A stretch of DNA of 64,000 nucleotides from Isoetes taiwanensis. Its lineage: Eukaryota > Streptophyta > Lycopodiopsida > Isoetales > Isoetaceae. Position numbers and translations under genes: made by a program. Positions 1-11,775 of this stretch are shown here, in pieces. Location: NCBI GenBank assembly GCA_021234155.1, contig JAJEKV010000017.1:2090820-2154819 (forward strand), given 5' to 3'. Under the pieces are notes generated by a model. That model saw nothing but the letters and a program-made list of their open reading frames with translations, was not told the origin of the DNA and did no database searches. Positions within the stretch are counted from its first letter, which is position 1, and each line of letters starts with the position of its first letter.

Positions 1-603
1 GCTTTTGCCTTGATGCTGCGAATTCCATCACGTGCTTCAGTTAATTTTTGTTCCGACCCAGGTTGGGCATTGCGCCAAACTCTTTTGGGTAGTCGGCACT
101 TTTGCTTTCGAAATCGGCAACCCCTTTTCCTCAAAAGCACAAGCGAGCTATGGCGGTACGTGTTTGTTTGACCCAAGTTTACGTCTTCTTCTGCAGGAGA
201 TAGGAACTATGAATTGGGGTTATAGAGGGAAAGAGAGTATCGTTATCCTTAGAATTTTTCATAGATTAAGCAAGGTAAATGGGCTTAATTTCAGGCGATG
301 GGCAACGGTGTCATCATGCGAAAAAAAATGCAATCAAGACATAAATTTTTGTTGAAAGGTTGCACTTATCGGTAACAGAGAGGCCATACCTGGTGTGTGC
401 GGTGAAAAAAAAGGAAGCAAGGGCAAATTTTAGCTTTCAAGAGGCGTAAAAGCTGTTGATAGGAAGGCTTGAATCCAAGCAATCAAAGATGGCGAGTAGT
501 AGTGCCGAAGTTTGACAAAATCTTTATGCCATAGCCCGAAGCGGTTGCCCCAGTTGATCCTGTTCAAATTCCGGATGTCCACATCGACCTTTTTCTGCTT
601 TTT
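1..603. other. Intergenic, no gene recognised
   Basis: Short open frames occur on both strands (for example 32-355 plus and 430-624 minus), but none has a recognisable motif, splice context or plausible neighbour. I see nothing further in this stretch. Confidence 0.4.
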
Positions 604-915
604 AGGATCGGGATCTGTTAGCATCCGCTTCTCTTTTAGGCTCCACTATTTGTGAGTTTGCATTGTTCATGTCTCCGCAATGGCTGAGCTTAGCTTGGCT
701 CCTTTTTGAAATATTCTTTGGCTTCTAAGTAGAAAATAACGACATCTGTGCAAAATTTAGCTTTGGTGGCTTAATGAGAAAAGATGTTCTCTTACATTTA
801 TAACATAGCCTATCGCATAGGATCGGGATCTGTTAGCATCTGCTTCCCGCTTATAGGCTCCACTATTTGTGAGTTTGCATTGTTCATGTCCGCAATGGTG
901 AGCTTAGCTTGGCTC
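604..915. repeat. Pair of ~97-bp direct repeats
   Basis: Two copies, 604-701 and 819-915, start with GGATCGGGATCTGTTAGCAT and end with AGCTTAGCTTGGCTC. They are about 215 bp apart and differ by a few substitutions and small indels. The spacer is AT-rich and has no recognised content. The pair looks like a local segmental duplication; the family is unknown. Confidence 0.8.
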
Positions 916-2023
916 TACATTCTCTATCGTGCATAGGCTCTTGGCTTTATAACCTTCTTAGAATGCGCCCTTTGCTCTGCATTCTCTATGCTTCCATGTG
1001 CTTCTACGCTCTGCATTATTTATTCATGCTTTTATTTTTTCGAGGGAGAGTTGGCTTGATAGCTTGATCCCAAACCTTACAATCTTACAATCTTGATTGC
1101 ACATTCAAGTTGAGTTCTTTGAATACATTTGATATACATCCGGGTTTTACGCCCGGATGCAACAAGACAAGTAAGTAGCCATGCATTCATTTTATATTTT
1201 ACTTCATATTCTACTTAATTTTTCATGTTATCTTTGTCATGTTGATTGCATTCCAACATCTTGATAGCATTTCCAACAGTTCACACCTCACGGCATAGGC
1301 GTAGTTAGCGAAAAAGGCGCGGGACCTATTTAGAAGATACAAGATTCTACTTGCAAACTTGCTTTGAATATGCTTCGAGAAGAGTTGTATTTTGTAGAGT
1401 CCTAGAATGCGATGTTGATTGTGCTAGATGCATCCGGGGTTATTTTCCGAAGCTCCCGGAAGAATGGATGCTACGTTCAGCTCTGGAGTTATTAGGTCGC
1501 ATCCGGACGACTCAATGGATCCAAGGCAAGTCCTTTCGATTTCCACGTTAATTATGCATCCATTTACATCAAGAATAAGCCCGCTGATTTATAACATGCA
1601 TTGGGTGGCCGTTTTTGCGAGGTTGATTTAGTGACAATGCTAGAGAAAGCTATTAATTACGTGAAGTTTCTGCAGCTACAAGTCAAGGTAAAAAGGGGAT
1701 TTAATGATAAGTACTAGGGATCATGATTTGCATGGGATGAATTAATTGATGTGGTCATAATGTAATGTGATATTTATATATACGGACAAGAGTTCTTACG
1801 TTTATTGCAAAATAGATTGCTCGATAGCTCAAATGCGCATCAAATTGAAACTTTATTTTTGAACAATGCGGTATTGATGAACGGCGAATTACGGGCTACG
1901 GCAAAGAAGCGAGAAAAATCCCGATCAACCCGGTCGGATATAACAAGCGATCCACGCAGTATAACGGATCTATGTAGCATCTTTGCGGCGGCGAAGATGT
2001 AAAAATGGCGATCCGCGTATGAT
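916..2023. other. Intergenic, no gene recognised
   Basis: Moderately AT-rich sequence with only short, overlapping open frames (1351-1551 and 1428-1631 plus) that lack recognisable motifs. The only structure I can see is the hairpin at 1137-1159. Confidence 0.4.
1137..1159. repeat. Perfect 8-bp-stem hairpin
   Basis: CATCCGGG (1137-1144) pairs perfectly with CCCGGATG (1152-1159) across a 7-nt loop. It resembles a simple terminator hairpin, but in a plant nuclear context that meaning does not apply. It may be a remnant of a small inverted-repeat element. Confidence 0.6.
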
Positions 2024-2053
2024 GTGATCGACCATGTTGTGATGGTTGATCAC
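2024..2053. repeat. 12-bp inverted repeat with 6-nt loop
   Basis: GTGATCGACCAT (2024-2035) and ATGGTTGATCAC (2042-2053) form a 12-bp stem with one G-T type mismatch. No flanking duplication is evident, so its origin is undetermined. Confidence 0.6.
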
Positions 2054-2699
2054 GCGAAAGACGTGATATCGGCATTTTAATTTGAAGACAAAAAATAGGG
2101 GCATTTCTCCTCTCACACCGATTTTTCTGTCCCTACATTGTTGAAGAGGCTGGTGTGGAAGAGAAATGTCTCTTTTTGAAAATGTATTATTTATCTATCT
2201 AATAATTTGTTGTACACAAGATTCTTCAATGATAAAAAAGTTCGACATTATCCATGCCAATCATTTTCTAGCCCTTTTTTGTCAACCCTTGCCATGCCCA
2301 TTTTTCCTTTTTTTATGTTGTTGCTGGAAAAGTTGTTTGTTCCCATGCAAAATAAATCCATATGTTCCCATGGTAAATAAATCCATTTGTCCTAGCTCAT
2401 ACAAAGGATTCTTTTCGAAGTATTGAACATATCTGCTGCACCCATTTCTTTCCCAATTCATAGTCCAGTTTTATGTTACATATGGTCCAGTATTGTGTTA
2501 CAAGAATGCACAAGATCTGTATATTAAAAAGAAAGCATCTATATATAGAAGTTATTGCAAATTACTGTATTTTGCCATAAAGTTTTGAAATTTTCATATG
2601 CGATATGCTTAAATTTGCATCGGTTGCAAATGCAATTCTGCAAAAAATAAAGCTAGCATGATTATAACCTGCATAACTCTCCACTGTTAAAACGTTTGA
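2054..2699. other. AT-rich intergenic stretch
   Basis: Nothing recognised. The longest frame (2166-2426 plus) encodes a Phe/Cys-rich string typical of chance translation of T-rich DNA. Confidence 0.4.
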
Positions 2700-2905
2700 G
2701 CTTTTCCCCCTTCCCATTTTTCCTAGCTAGTCGGATGTTAAATGTTCTATACCTTTCCCCTTCCTTTTTTTTTCTAATCAGTCGGATGTTAAATATTCTA
2801 TCTATTTATTTATAATATTCTATTCTATCTATTTATTTATCTTTTGTATTTCTCCGCTTTTCCATTCTTTTGTATCCCCCTTCCCTTTTTTTTTTTTTCT
2901 AACCC
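2700..2905. repeat. Short tandem repeats in a pyrimidine-rich tract
   Basis: A ~50-bp unit containing CCTTCC, a T-rich run and AGTCGGATGTTAAAT occurs twice (near 2709 and 2759). A CCTTCCC plus poly-T piece recurs near 2880. Between them lies a TCTATCTATTTATTTAT duplication (2797-2843). This is simple-sequence expansion. Confidence 0.65.
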
Positions 2906-4830
2906 AAGAAGTCCAACAAGTCAAAGCCCGCCATGCGCTCCGCGACACTCGACCACATCTGGACAGACTTCAAGCCCGCTCTTTGCGACATGGTATAGGT
3001 ATGATTGTGCAAAAATACCCTCTGGCCATGGAGGGCAACCCTCCGTGCGCAGCACCTTGTTTACTTTTATATGCTTGTATTTTTGCACCTTTGCACAAAC
3101 ATGCTTCACACTTTATAGCAATTTTCGAGTGTCTACCTTGCCGCGAAATGAGTAATATTTAGGGTATGGTCGCTTTCCTTCGCGCATGGACCATCATCCG
3201 TCATCGCTCAACCCATATGTTGCCAGGCTGTTAAAATAAAAAATCAATGGCTAAGATTTGATGTCATGATAACAGGGCCCATCCACCACGGTTTATGGGC
3301 CCATCCCCCACGATTTATGGGCTCCTCACTAAAAGTGTCATAACTTCTCTTTCCCATCTTTGTTTAGTACATGGATACATGCATTTGAAAGCTATTTGAA
3401 AGGGCTTTCCGAGCCACGTTTGCCTCTTAAATCTCTTGAAAAGCTTCAAAGAAGTTGATGGAAACCCCCTGCGCGCTAGGAAGGGGACCCGCCTCACGGA
3501 GGGGGCCATTAGACTCCCTCCTCTTCCGCCTACTCTAACTTTTTGTAGATATGTCAGAATCAAGCGATTTTTTGTTCATATGAAACGAACATGTTAGGTA
3601 TCCAAAAATCATGTTTTTAACCAATTTTGAGTTTGACCATGCCTCCATTTTTGGGTTGCCCCTAGGGGGGCAAACCCTTGTTTATGTGGGTTTATGGCAT
3701 ATCCAAGTATATCTTAGGCATATGCTTAGAATATCTTTGGTGACTACTCCAACCGGCCGCCGCCAAGAACCGATGTTGTCGGTCCAACCCCTTCAAACTC
3801 CGGCTTTGCCAATTGAAGCTTTGCTTAGTTTCTTGGAGCTAGAGGCATCTCCAATCCCCAGCCATAGCCATAGCCATCGCTTCAAGGGCCGCCATAGCCA
3901 AAGCTGTCCGACTTTTTTCTAAGTCGAGTCGGCTTGGAGTAGGACAGCAGCAAGGTAGTCGTCTATTGGTTGTCGGACTCATCGCGGCTATGAATCTGGC
4001 TGTATGCCATGAATCCCACTGTGTAATTGTGCCATCAAATGTAATCGTGGAAGCTTGGGATGTCCGGCTGTTTGCCATGAATCTGGTTGCATACCATGAA
4101 TCCGGCTATGGGGAGCAGAGAACTCTGTTTCCATAGCTTATATCTACCATAAAAACTAAATATTGGAGCTTGATTTTTGGTGCACAATGCATGCTTGATG
4201 TTTGAACTGATAAAAGAAATAGATCTGAGAAGGTAAAACATAGGGAAACTACCTGCGGTGTGGTTAGGCAGGGGCCATGGTCATGGGCAAGAGACGGCCA
4301 TTGTCGGAGGCAAAGGTGCTTCCATAGAGCTTCGTCTCGGGCAAGATATTCGACCCGGGCAGACGCCGAAGGCCAGCTATGGCAATGGCGACAAAGGCAC
4401 AGCCATACACATGGTTGATTCCTCTCAATTAACGCATTCTGTTTGCTCTGTCCCCTGTTTGCTCGGTCATTTTCTCATGCCATTTTCGTCTGTAACACAG
4501 GTTTTTATATCTGACTCAGATTTTTCTTTTGCTCCATAGATCATTATCTGCAAAGCAATGATCTTGGAGAAGACATAATCTTAGTCGTGTTTTTTTCTGT
4601 CTTGTTACAAAAAATTTAATTCTGAAATTGGCAAGAAACCTGCAGTTGTCTAAGCACGCTCTATTTATTTCTTTTTTAAATCTCTCAGATGCTAATTAAA
4701 GTGCTTGGGGATGATGATGCTGGTGTTTCTGTTATCGTTTCTGTTTTTGTGTAGTTGTTTATGACTTTGGCATGCTTAGTTATGTGAACACAACAACAAA
4801 GTATCTTCAACTGACAGCTTCTTTTTCCAG
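2906..4830. other. Intergenic, upstream of the translocator pseudogene
   Basis: No exon of the downstream translocator's missing N-terminal half is recognisable here. A CCATAG-rich patch (3860-3905) and a loosely complementary GCTATGGC patch (4371-4392) might be the ends of a small inverted-repeat element, but the match is short. Open frames at 3611-3922 and 4258-4539 have no recognisable motifs. Confidence 0.4.
3275..3323. repeat. 22-bp tandem duplication
   Basis: GGGCCCATCCACCACGGTTT is followed immediately by a second copy (GGGCCCATCCCCCACGATTT) and a third partial GGGC. Period 22 bp, two full copies. Confidence 0.7.
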
Positions 4831-6760
4831 GTTTGGTAATACAGCATATTTATATATCTCTGTGGCGTTCATTCAAATGTTAAAAGCACTTAGTACGTAT
4901 TTTGCAAGACTATCTGAAGTTTCTCTAGCTACATTGTTATTGGTGGTTGCTCTACGAGTTTATTGAAACTTTGTTCTTTTATGTTGTCATGCAGTGCCAG
5001 TAGCCACATTCATTATGGTTGTAATATGTGGGACTGACACACCGACATGTGATTTATTTCTCAATATGCTTTTGGTCAGTGTAGGAGTTGCCATTTCTTC
5101 ATATGGGGAGATACATTTCAATGTAGTCGGAACCTTGTTTCAAGTTACAGGCATCATCTGTGAGGCACTGCATTTAGTACTTACGCAAGTTCTTCTACAA
5201 AAGAAAGGGCTGTCATTGCTCCATGCAGGTATGCTTGTCATTAAGATTAAAAGAAAACATTCTTTATCTTGATTTAACCTTGCATTCTCCATACTTATAA
5301 CAAGATTAGCAAGTTAAAGTAATAAAGCAATCATACAAAAAACTTAACCACAAAAATCTCTTCTTATATTTTTTTTGAAGAACGTGTTTTACTTCATATT
5401 ATACACTCAAAATAAAAAATCTCTTCTTATATTGCTGTGATAGTAATGTTATTAAATTTCGAGTGATCATTTTGTAACAACCTTGGGTTTATTATTAACT
5501 AGATGCATTGTCATGAGTGTTAAATAGTTTTAGTACCACAAACACTTCCCAGTCTTGACTTTGAATATGTAGGGTATGCTATCCATGGAGGATGGAATCA
5601 GACTTGTAGGCAATATTATTTATGATTCATATGCTCCTCATTTTGTTGACCACTGAAACATGTAGGTCCGAATGCAAAATTGCTCTATAGGATGGAGTAC
5701 GAGATATGCAAAAATCATTCTACCATTTATAAACTTCCTGTACAGTAGAGCAGAAAAGAGTTATGAAAATCTCATTACAGCTGGTAAACATACACGTGGC
5801 ACTTGATGCACCTAAACCTATTTGAAAGAGTTATTACTGTAATATTGTCTTTTAAGGCAATGTGTTTCATCTTGAACATATCCCTTTGTAGGCATATTTG
5901 CCAGAATGGCTATAATATAACCAACACAATTTGTGGGTGCAATGCAATATATCTTCCCTTGCTAATCATCAAATGTGAAGCTTTAATGATGCTTGAGATT
6001 CTCGAATTAACTTTTGTTGCATTTTTTAAACAACTCCATTATGACATAGATTTATTGCTTTTGCAGTTTCTTATTTCTATTTATACCCTGGCTAGCCTGA
6101 GATGGCTAATAGCAACTGGAAGTTTGACTTCTGGGTTTTCCTCTCAAATGCCTTATGTGCATTGACTCTGAACTTCTCAATTTTCTTGGTGATTGGAAGG
6201 ACAGGAACTTTGACTGTCAGAGTAGCAGGAGTACTGAAAGATTGGATCCTTATTGCTCTTTCTACTCTCTTGTTTCCGGAATAAAAGCTGACAGGTCTTA
6301 ACCTGGGTGGATATGCCATAGGTAATTGCTCTGTTCCATCTTATTTGAGAATACTTCCACATTGGTTTGATGTGACTTCATTGTTTGAATGCAGCTCTTT
6401 TGGGTGTTGTTCTTTACAATTACTTGAAAATGAGAGACTCAAAGACTGCTGGTAACCAGTTAACAGCTGATGCATCGGAGAAACCAAAGATTGGTCTTTT
6501 TGTTAATTGAACTCCTCTACAACATGGGTGGGTGTGGCCCATGGTTTCACCTTGGGGCATAACTAATCTATATTAGATCTGGTTGTTTAACCATGCTTTA
6601 TTCATAAAGGTCTTAACTATGGCAGGAGTGGAGACTAGATAAAAAACAATCAGATATACTGGAAAGGGATACTCCTAATGGAAACTCAATTCCAGTGGTA
6701 CACGATGAAGAAGCTCCCTTACTTCCTTCTACTCGTCATTTTCTTGGCACAACTAAATAG
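4831..6760 (+). pseudogene. Sugar-phosphate/phosphate translocator (KT/TPT family) pseudogene
   Basis: Five exon-like blocks with GT-AG borders: 4831-4892, 4995-5228, 6067-6321, 6395-6493 and 6626-6760. In order they encode FGNTAYLYISVAFIQMLKAL, then MPVATFIM and VGVAISSYGEIHFNVVG with LVLTQVLLQKKGL, then FWVFLSNALCALTLNFSIFL with LTVRVAGVLKDWILIALS, then ALLGVVLYNYLK, and finally DEEAPLLPSTRHFLG. This is the C-terminal two thirds of a drug/metabolite-superfamily translocator; I recall Arabidopsis At3g17430/At1g48230 as the closest type. Such proteins are multi-span membrane carriers of sugar nucleotides or phosphates. Here the N-terminal ~100 residues are absent. About 28 bp are missing inside exon 2 (KKGL jumps to IAPC), and exon 3 lacks a few codons after IPW with a frameshift. 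A TAA interrupts FPE/KLTG, and the frame into the last exon does not close cleanly. I judge it a non-functional remnant. Confidence 0.9.
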
Positions 6761-7589
6761 AAGCGTCATGAAAATAAGGTAAAAATAAAATGTCACATGG
6801 GTTTATCCACATTCTTTTTAGTATCTTATGTATTTTCTTATGCTTTCCCAATATCCACGGCAGGGACAAGTAGAAAAACCAAAGGTAAGGGTCTGTTCTA
6901 CTCATGGTATCATCAATTTCAATTTACTACCGGCATTTATTGAGTTTCTTAAACGAGTTTCCATGTTGCAGTAGGAGCTGGGATATATCAGCTTGTCCAT
7001 TCTGAGCCTGTAAGATTTTGGGATTTATTCCACTATCTCTCTGTTGAGATTGAAAGGGAGACCTCATCAGTCAGGGGAAACTGATGGATGAGCAATGAAT
7101 TAGCATTATGCTGGCTCAATTCTTTGAACAAAAAGCTTCAATTCTTCATTCTTTAGCTCGGGGGAGCTTTTTCTTCTGGGAGAAACTTCAGTGTAAAGGT
7201 TTCATCAAGGTTAACAAGGTCTAGGTATGATGGGTTGCCCTCTAAAGAAGATGTTTCCTGAGATTGAAAGATTACATGGAAGTTGATACTATTGTTTAAC
7301 TCCGATTTTAGACCAGAAAATTTAGAATTTGAAAGATTTAAACCTTTTGTCGTCCTCTCTTTCTATCGCTATCACTGCATTCTAGATCTCACTACCAAGC
7401 TCGTGTAACTTAAATTTCCATACACGAATTCGATTCCAGGACTCAAAATTTTCAGATATGTCAAACTGCATCACTTCTTGATTCCCCGCAGTCTCCGACT
7501 GTGTGTAAGCTGCTATGGCTATGTCTCTAGTAACTTCTTACTTTCTTCCCTAAAGTATATACATCATAAGCATCTCTGGAACAAAAATT
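6761..7589. other. Intergenic between translocator and hAT remnants
   Basis: This contains the presumed 3' flank of the translocator remnant and AT-rich sequence. Nothing else is recognised. The plus frame starting at 7478 only becomes protein-like from about 7590. Confidence 0.4.
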
Positions 7590-9128
7590 CTCAATTGTCA
7601 TCATTTGACAAAGGAAACAGAATGCTAAAAAATGTGGCAACAAGGTGGATTTCACTAAGTTCTCTAGCAAAGCGGCTTTTCAATGAATATGAAGCTCTTA
7701 TTGCTCTAGTCGACAAGTTAGCATCTACAAATAAAGAGGGAGAGGAGGCCTTACAATTGCTCGAGGAACTCAATGATGTCGAGACGTTCTCGACATTCTC
7801 GGGTTAATGAATTGCCATTTTAAGCTTTTTATTCCATGTTGCTATTGTGGATACTAATTACCACATCTTTCGAGTTGTTACAAATCTTGAGGGAATTGAG
7901 CATATTATCAAAGTTGGCACAATCTAGAACTTTATACATTTACTCGAATATTCTAGGGTGCGAAAGTTGTTTTGCATAGCTCTGGATTGTTTGTAAATGT
8001 GTAGTTCAAGTGTGGCATATAACAAGGATAAGTTTCCAGCTTGGTACAAGTAGATTCAAATAGAAGAGGAAAACAGTACAAGCTTTCTTACATACAACTG
8101 CGCGGGATTCCTTTGTGTTAAAGCAGATTCAAGACTTGTGAAGGTAAGTATTGCTATTTTGGTTTTGAATTATTATCAAGTTTTCATGTTTATCCAATAG
8201 ATGTATATGACTAAACCTAGAAAAAGACGGCATCTTCCATGTAGAGTAGGCGTCAAGAGATCTGATTTTGAAGCAATCATACCAAAGGTACGAAAGAACT
8301 TGGTTGAAGTTGCAAAAGCGTTGGCGAAACAGATTTGTGAGCATTTTCCAAATGATGAGCTACTAGAAGCAATGACAATTGAGTATCCACAATTCTAGAT
8401 AAATTACCAAAGAATTGAGAAGGTACAATCTGAGTTTAAACGAAGGTTGCATATATTGCTAGCCCATTTTGCACATTCTAGACTATTGAATAGTATCCAA
8501 ATACATGGCATATTGGATGATGGCACAACTATGTGGTCACATGCTGGCCAATTTACTGACAAGGAGATTACTGAATTTAGCTGCATCACAAAGCTCTGGA
8601 ACTTGCTTGGTTACAGTCAAGTGCTTTGTGAACACATGTCTGAATATTTTAAGCTTGTAGATTTATGTCAAACAGTGATTTTAAGATCCGTGGAAGAGGA
8701 GAGGACCTTCAGCATTATGGGAGTTTTGAAGAATAAGGTGCGCAACAAATTAACAAAAAATCCGGATCTTTGCCTTCGAGCATATCTAGACGGAACAAGG
8801 AGGACTGAGGAAAGCAAAGAAAGGAAACCGAAAGCGATGGAGAGCGTAAGCACAAAAGAAGCTGTGGAGATCTGAGATGCGCTAATGAACAAGGGAAGAT
8901 ATGGAGTGGTATAAAAGCACCGCGAAACCTAAGCGCCAAAGTGCACCTAACTACCTGGCTTTTGACAATTACATAAATCCGGATCTTTGCCTTCGTGCAT
9001 ATGGGTGCAAGTATGATATTGAAGAATTACCATATGAACATGAATTGGCGATATAGAGTTCCCAAAAAGAACGAAGAGGCTGTGAGGAGGAAGTGACAAT
9101 GCCAGAACCTCCAAAATCGATAGGCTAG
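7590..9128 (+). pseudogene. hAT-superfamily transposase (or domesticated relative) pseudogene
   Basis: Three plus-strand blocks form one decayed protein. The first (7590-7806) encodes MLKNVATRWISLSSLAKRLF, the RNase-H-fold segment typical of hAT-like plant proteins. The second (8201-8398) encodes NLVEVAKALAKQICEHFP and LLEAMTIEYPQF, then hits TAG where the family normally has Trp. The third (8402-8875) continues with QSEFKRRLHILLAHFAH and the C-terminal dimerisation motif SVEEERTFSIMGVLKNKVRN. A further tail near 8984-9052 (DLCLRAYG, YDIEELPYEHE) completes the usual C-terminus but lies after a 217-bp displaced segment. The block between 7807 and 8200 is too decayed to follow. With several stops and frame breaks it cannot encode an active enzyme. 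No terminal inverted repeats were found, so the element borders are unknown. Confidence 0.8.
8758..9002. repeat. 28-bp direct repeat flanking an insertion in the hAT remnant
   Basis: AAATCCGGATCTTTGCCTTC plus GNGCATAT occurs at 8758-8785 and 8975-9002 with one mismatch. Both copies encode the same DLCLRAY segment of the transposase. The ~190 bp between them does not resemble transposase and contains stops. A duplication-associated insertion is the simplest reading. Confidence 0.75.
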
Positions 9129-9268
9129 AAAGCATAAGGGTAAGTTTCTATCTTCGTGGTCTTTTATCTGTAAAATTAGTTCTAAGACTATCTTCTTAAT
9201 TGTTTAGAATTGTGTCTTATTTGTACATGCTTATCTTAACTTGCAGGGGAAATAAAGTCAATGTTCAT

Positions 9269-9453
9269 GTTCTTAATATGTTGTTCTGAATGTAGAAAGC
9301 CCTGATTTAAATGTTTCAGAGAGTTCTATAGCTCCATATAAAACTGTTCAGAGATAATTTCTTGTTCTTAATATGTTGTTCCGAATGTAGAAATCCCTGG
9401 TTTAAATGTTTGAGAGAGTTCTATAGTTCCATATAATTCTGTTCAGAGATAAT
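9269..9453. repeat. 95-bp tandem duplication
   Basis: The segment GTTCTTAATATGTTGTTC through CTGTTCAGAGATAAT occurs twice head to tail with period 95 bp and a handful of substitutions. It is noncoding. Confidence 0.85.
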
Positions 9454-9560
9454 GCCATTGAAGAATAACTGCTCAACAATAATGGCATATAAGTCGGCAG
9501 CTTAATTTTACGTCGAAGGTTTTTCTGTGAAAGATCTTGAACTGTAAAAAACTATTTTCG

Positions 9561-9624
9561 TTGTGACTATAAGAGACCTATGTTGGTTGTGACTGTAAGA
9601 GACCTATGTTGGTTGTGACTGTAA
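9561..9624. repeat. 27-bp tandem repeat
   Basis: TTGTGACTRTAAGAGACCTA plus TGTTGG is repeated about 2.3 times in a row. Noncoding minisatellite seed. Confidence 0.8.
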
Positions 9625-9822
9625 CCCTTGATGTTTGGACTTTTTATTGTATATAAACATAATGCATGTTTGGAGCAGCCTGGAGTAGGTCACGCAAGCA
9701 AGCATGGATTACAGTTGAACTGTGTTTTTCGCATGCAGTAAGACAAGCATCCCGGATTGTAGTCATCTGAGTCCACACAAATTTCATAGTAAAACCTTCC
9801 AGATTGTAGTCGGTTGAGTTCA

Positions 9823-9860
9823 AGTTAGAGATTCGAATTAGTTAGAGATTCGAATTAGTT
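9823..9860. repeat. 18-bp tandem duplication
   Basis: GTTAGAGATTCGAATTA is repeated twice in tandem. Just downstream (9861-10540) the DNA is AT-rich with no gene. A 26-bp direct repeat (AAAATAAATTTATGGGT followed by AACTTTAT) lies at about 10178-10203 and 10218-10243. Confidence 0.75.
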
Positions 9861-10540
9861 CGCAAATGTACAGTGCACGCATGAACAATGCACTGGATGT
9901 ATAGTGTTTTTTGAAACTTTATTTCAATGGTTGAATATTGTTTACCGGTTTAATATTGTTTGCTTTATATAATGGTTGAATATTGCACTTGATAAATATC
10001 ATCCTTAACATTGAAATTTGATCTTGTAAAATTTGATCTTGTATTCATCGGTTTGTATGTACAAGTAGATTTACCATATTTGTTTTTCATTTGCATCTCT
10101 AGAATTGCTCTTCATATCTCATAATATCGCAAAAGTGCTAGCCATGAATTGCATAGATACATGACAATATGATTACTAAAATAAATTTATGGGTGAACTT
10201 TATGCCACTAGGATTAAAAAAATAAATTTATGGGTAAACTTTATCGCCGCAGGTACTATGAAATTGGATTTATGGGATATTTTATCGCCTCAACCAATTT
10301 CTTTCACCTTAGATTATTTGCCAGACTAGCTATAGTCATGTCCCAGTATGGTGCCACTAAAATCATCACTGCTTGGAATATTTCAATCTGTAAAAAATAT
10401 ATCACTACTTTGTAGTTGCATTATAGGTCTTCTCTCTCTTTCCATTGTCATGGCATGCTATGTCGTATCCACAAGGAGACATTGTGCCTTAGAAAAATCT
10501 GCATGGAATGACATAGCTCTAAAATATAGAGAATGATAAA

Positions 10541-10566
10541 GAATAGAATAGAATAGAATAGAATAT
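10541..10566. repeat. (GAATA)n / (TATTC)n microsatellite, LINE 3' tail
   Basis: About five GAATA units on the plus strand. Read on the minus strand it is (TATTC)n directly following the 3' end of the LINE described next. Microsatellite tails of this kind are typical of several non-L1 LINE clades, so I read it as the retrotransposon tail rather than an independent microsatellite. Confidence 0.7.
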
Positions 10567-11362
10567 GATTTTATCGTCCCACGGAGACCAACCGCCTATG
10601 GGACCCAAGTACAAAGAGAGAACAACAAAGTGATTACTACCGGATTAAAAACCCCCGCCTTAGAAGGGTTTTCGGGAAAAACCTTAGTAGCAATAAGGAT
10701 CTTCGACATCTTGCCGCATGCTTATATACATAATCACAAGTACGGTGAGGTTAATGTCGGACGAGGGGGCATAACCGAGTCCGCGTATCCATTACCTCCC
10801 GGAGGTACGATCCCAACAAGCCCTCTGAGAGGCCGTGCTCAAGAGCTCATGCAAGGCCCGATGGGGCACAACTAACCGAAAGCATACCGAGCCCGGATAT
10901 CTTTGGGTACGCGGACACGAGCCGGAGGGCGTGACTTTCATCCTCAATGGCGCCTGCTGACAAAGACTGACGGACTCGTCCTCACGCTGCTCCCCGAATC
11001 CATCTCCCCTGCCTCAATGCGAGGTGGTGTGCACTGTCGGCGAATGGAAGCAATCACCCCGCTTTTCATGGGTAGATGGGTGCGCAGGTAGTGGTGTGGG
11101 CCCCTCGTGAGCATGGGATTAACTCTGCTGTCGATAATTTGCCACCTTGACATGTGACAGGCCTCTACATCCCAAAGCTTGGCCATGAAGCAAGCATCCA
11201 AATCATTGCTTCAAGGCAGCCAAGGTTTTCGGTGTATGCACCGTCCACATCTGTGTGCCTGCACATTCCATAGCGAGAACCACCGGGCTTGCTTATCTTT
11301 CCGAGGCTTTGAGTCGCCAAGGGGCCATCGCCACTGCCAAAGCAAGGTTGGGCAGCCGGGCT

Positions 11363-11626
11363 TCATCCATAGCCACCACCTTCCTCGAAGTAAATAATGT
11401 GACGTTCCAGTGCAGCCCTCAGAATGGAAGGAAGCCTCGTCTCCCCGAGCAAGATCCGATATGGGACCGTGGACTTCACTCCTAGTGCCCGGGCCAAGAA
11501 GGCCTTCAGACCTGCTCTAGATCGTTCCAAGTGGTGAGGGATATCACCGGCCCCCACACCCCCCATAGAGGAGGACCGGTTCAACCAAGGCCACGAACAA
11601 GTGTGCTGGTGACCCCATGCATACAA
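11363..11626 (-). pseudogene. LINE C-terminal region
   Basis: The minus frame encodes LKAFLARALGVKSTVPYRIL and ETRLPSILRAALERHIIYF, which continues the LINE polyprotein downstream of the reverse transcriptase (thumb and C-terminal region). No Cys-His zinc motif or RNase H is recognisable. The frame is discontinuous with the YADD frame. Confidence 0.55.
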
Positions 11627-11775
11627 CTACGCCTTTGTAACTTGTTGTTTTGCATTGCATACTGAGGGCTTTCCGGCTGCAGTGACCCGTAACTGACGGA
11701 TGCATCCCAGTGTGTGGTAGTAGAAAACTCAATGCCCAAATACTTATAAGACTAAGCCACCTCCACTACCCGCCC

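Noticed and set aside
1137-1159. Rho-independent-style terminator
   Set aside because: The hairpin lacks a following T run and the context is plant nuclear DNA.
3836-4392. A miniature inverted-repeat element between the CCATAG-rich patch and the GCTATGGC patch
   Set aside because: The inverted match is only ~13 of 16 bases, no flanking duplication is evident, and CCATAG-type words are low complexity.
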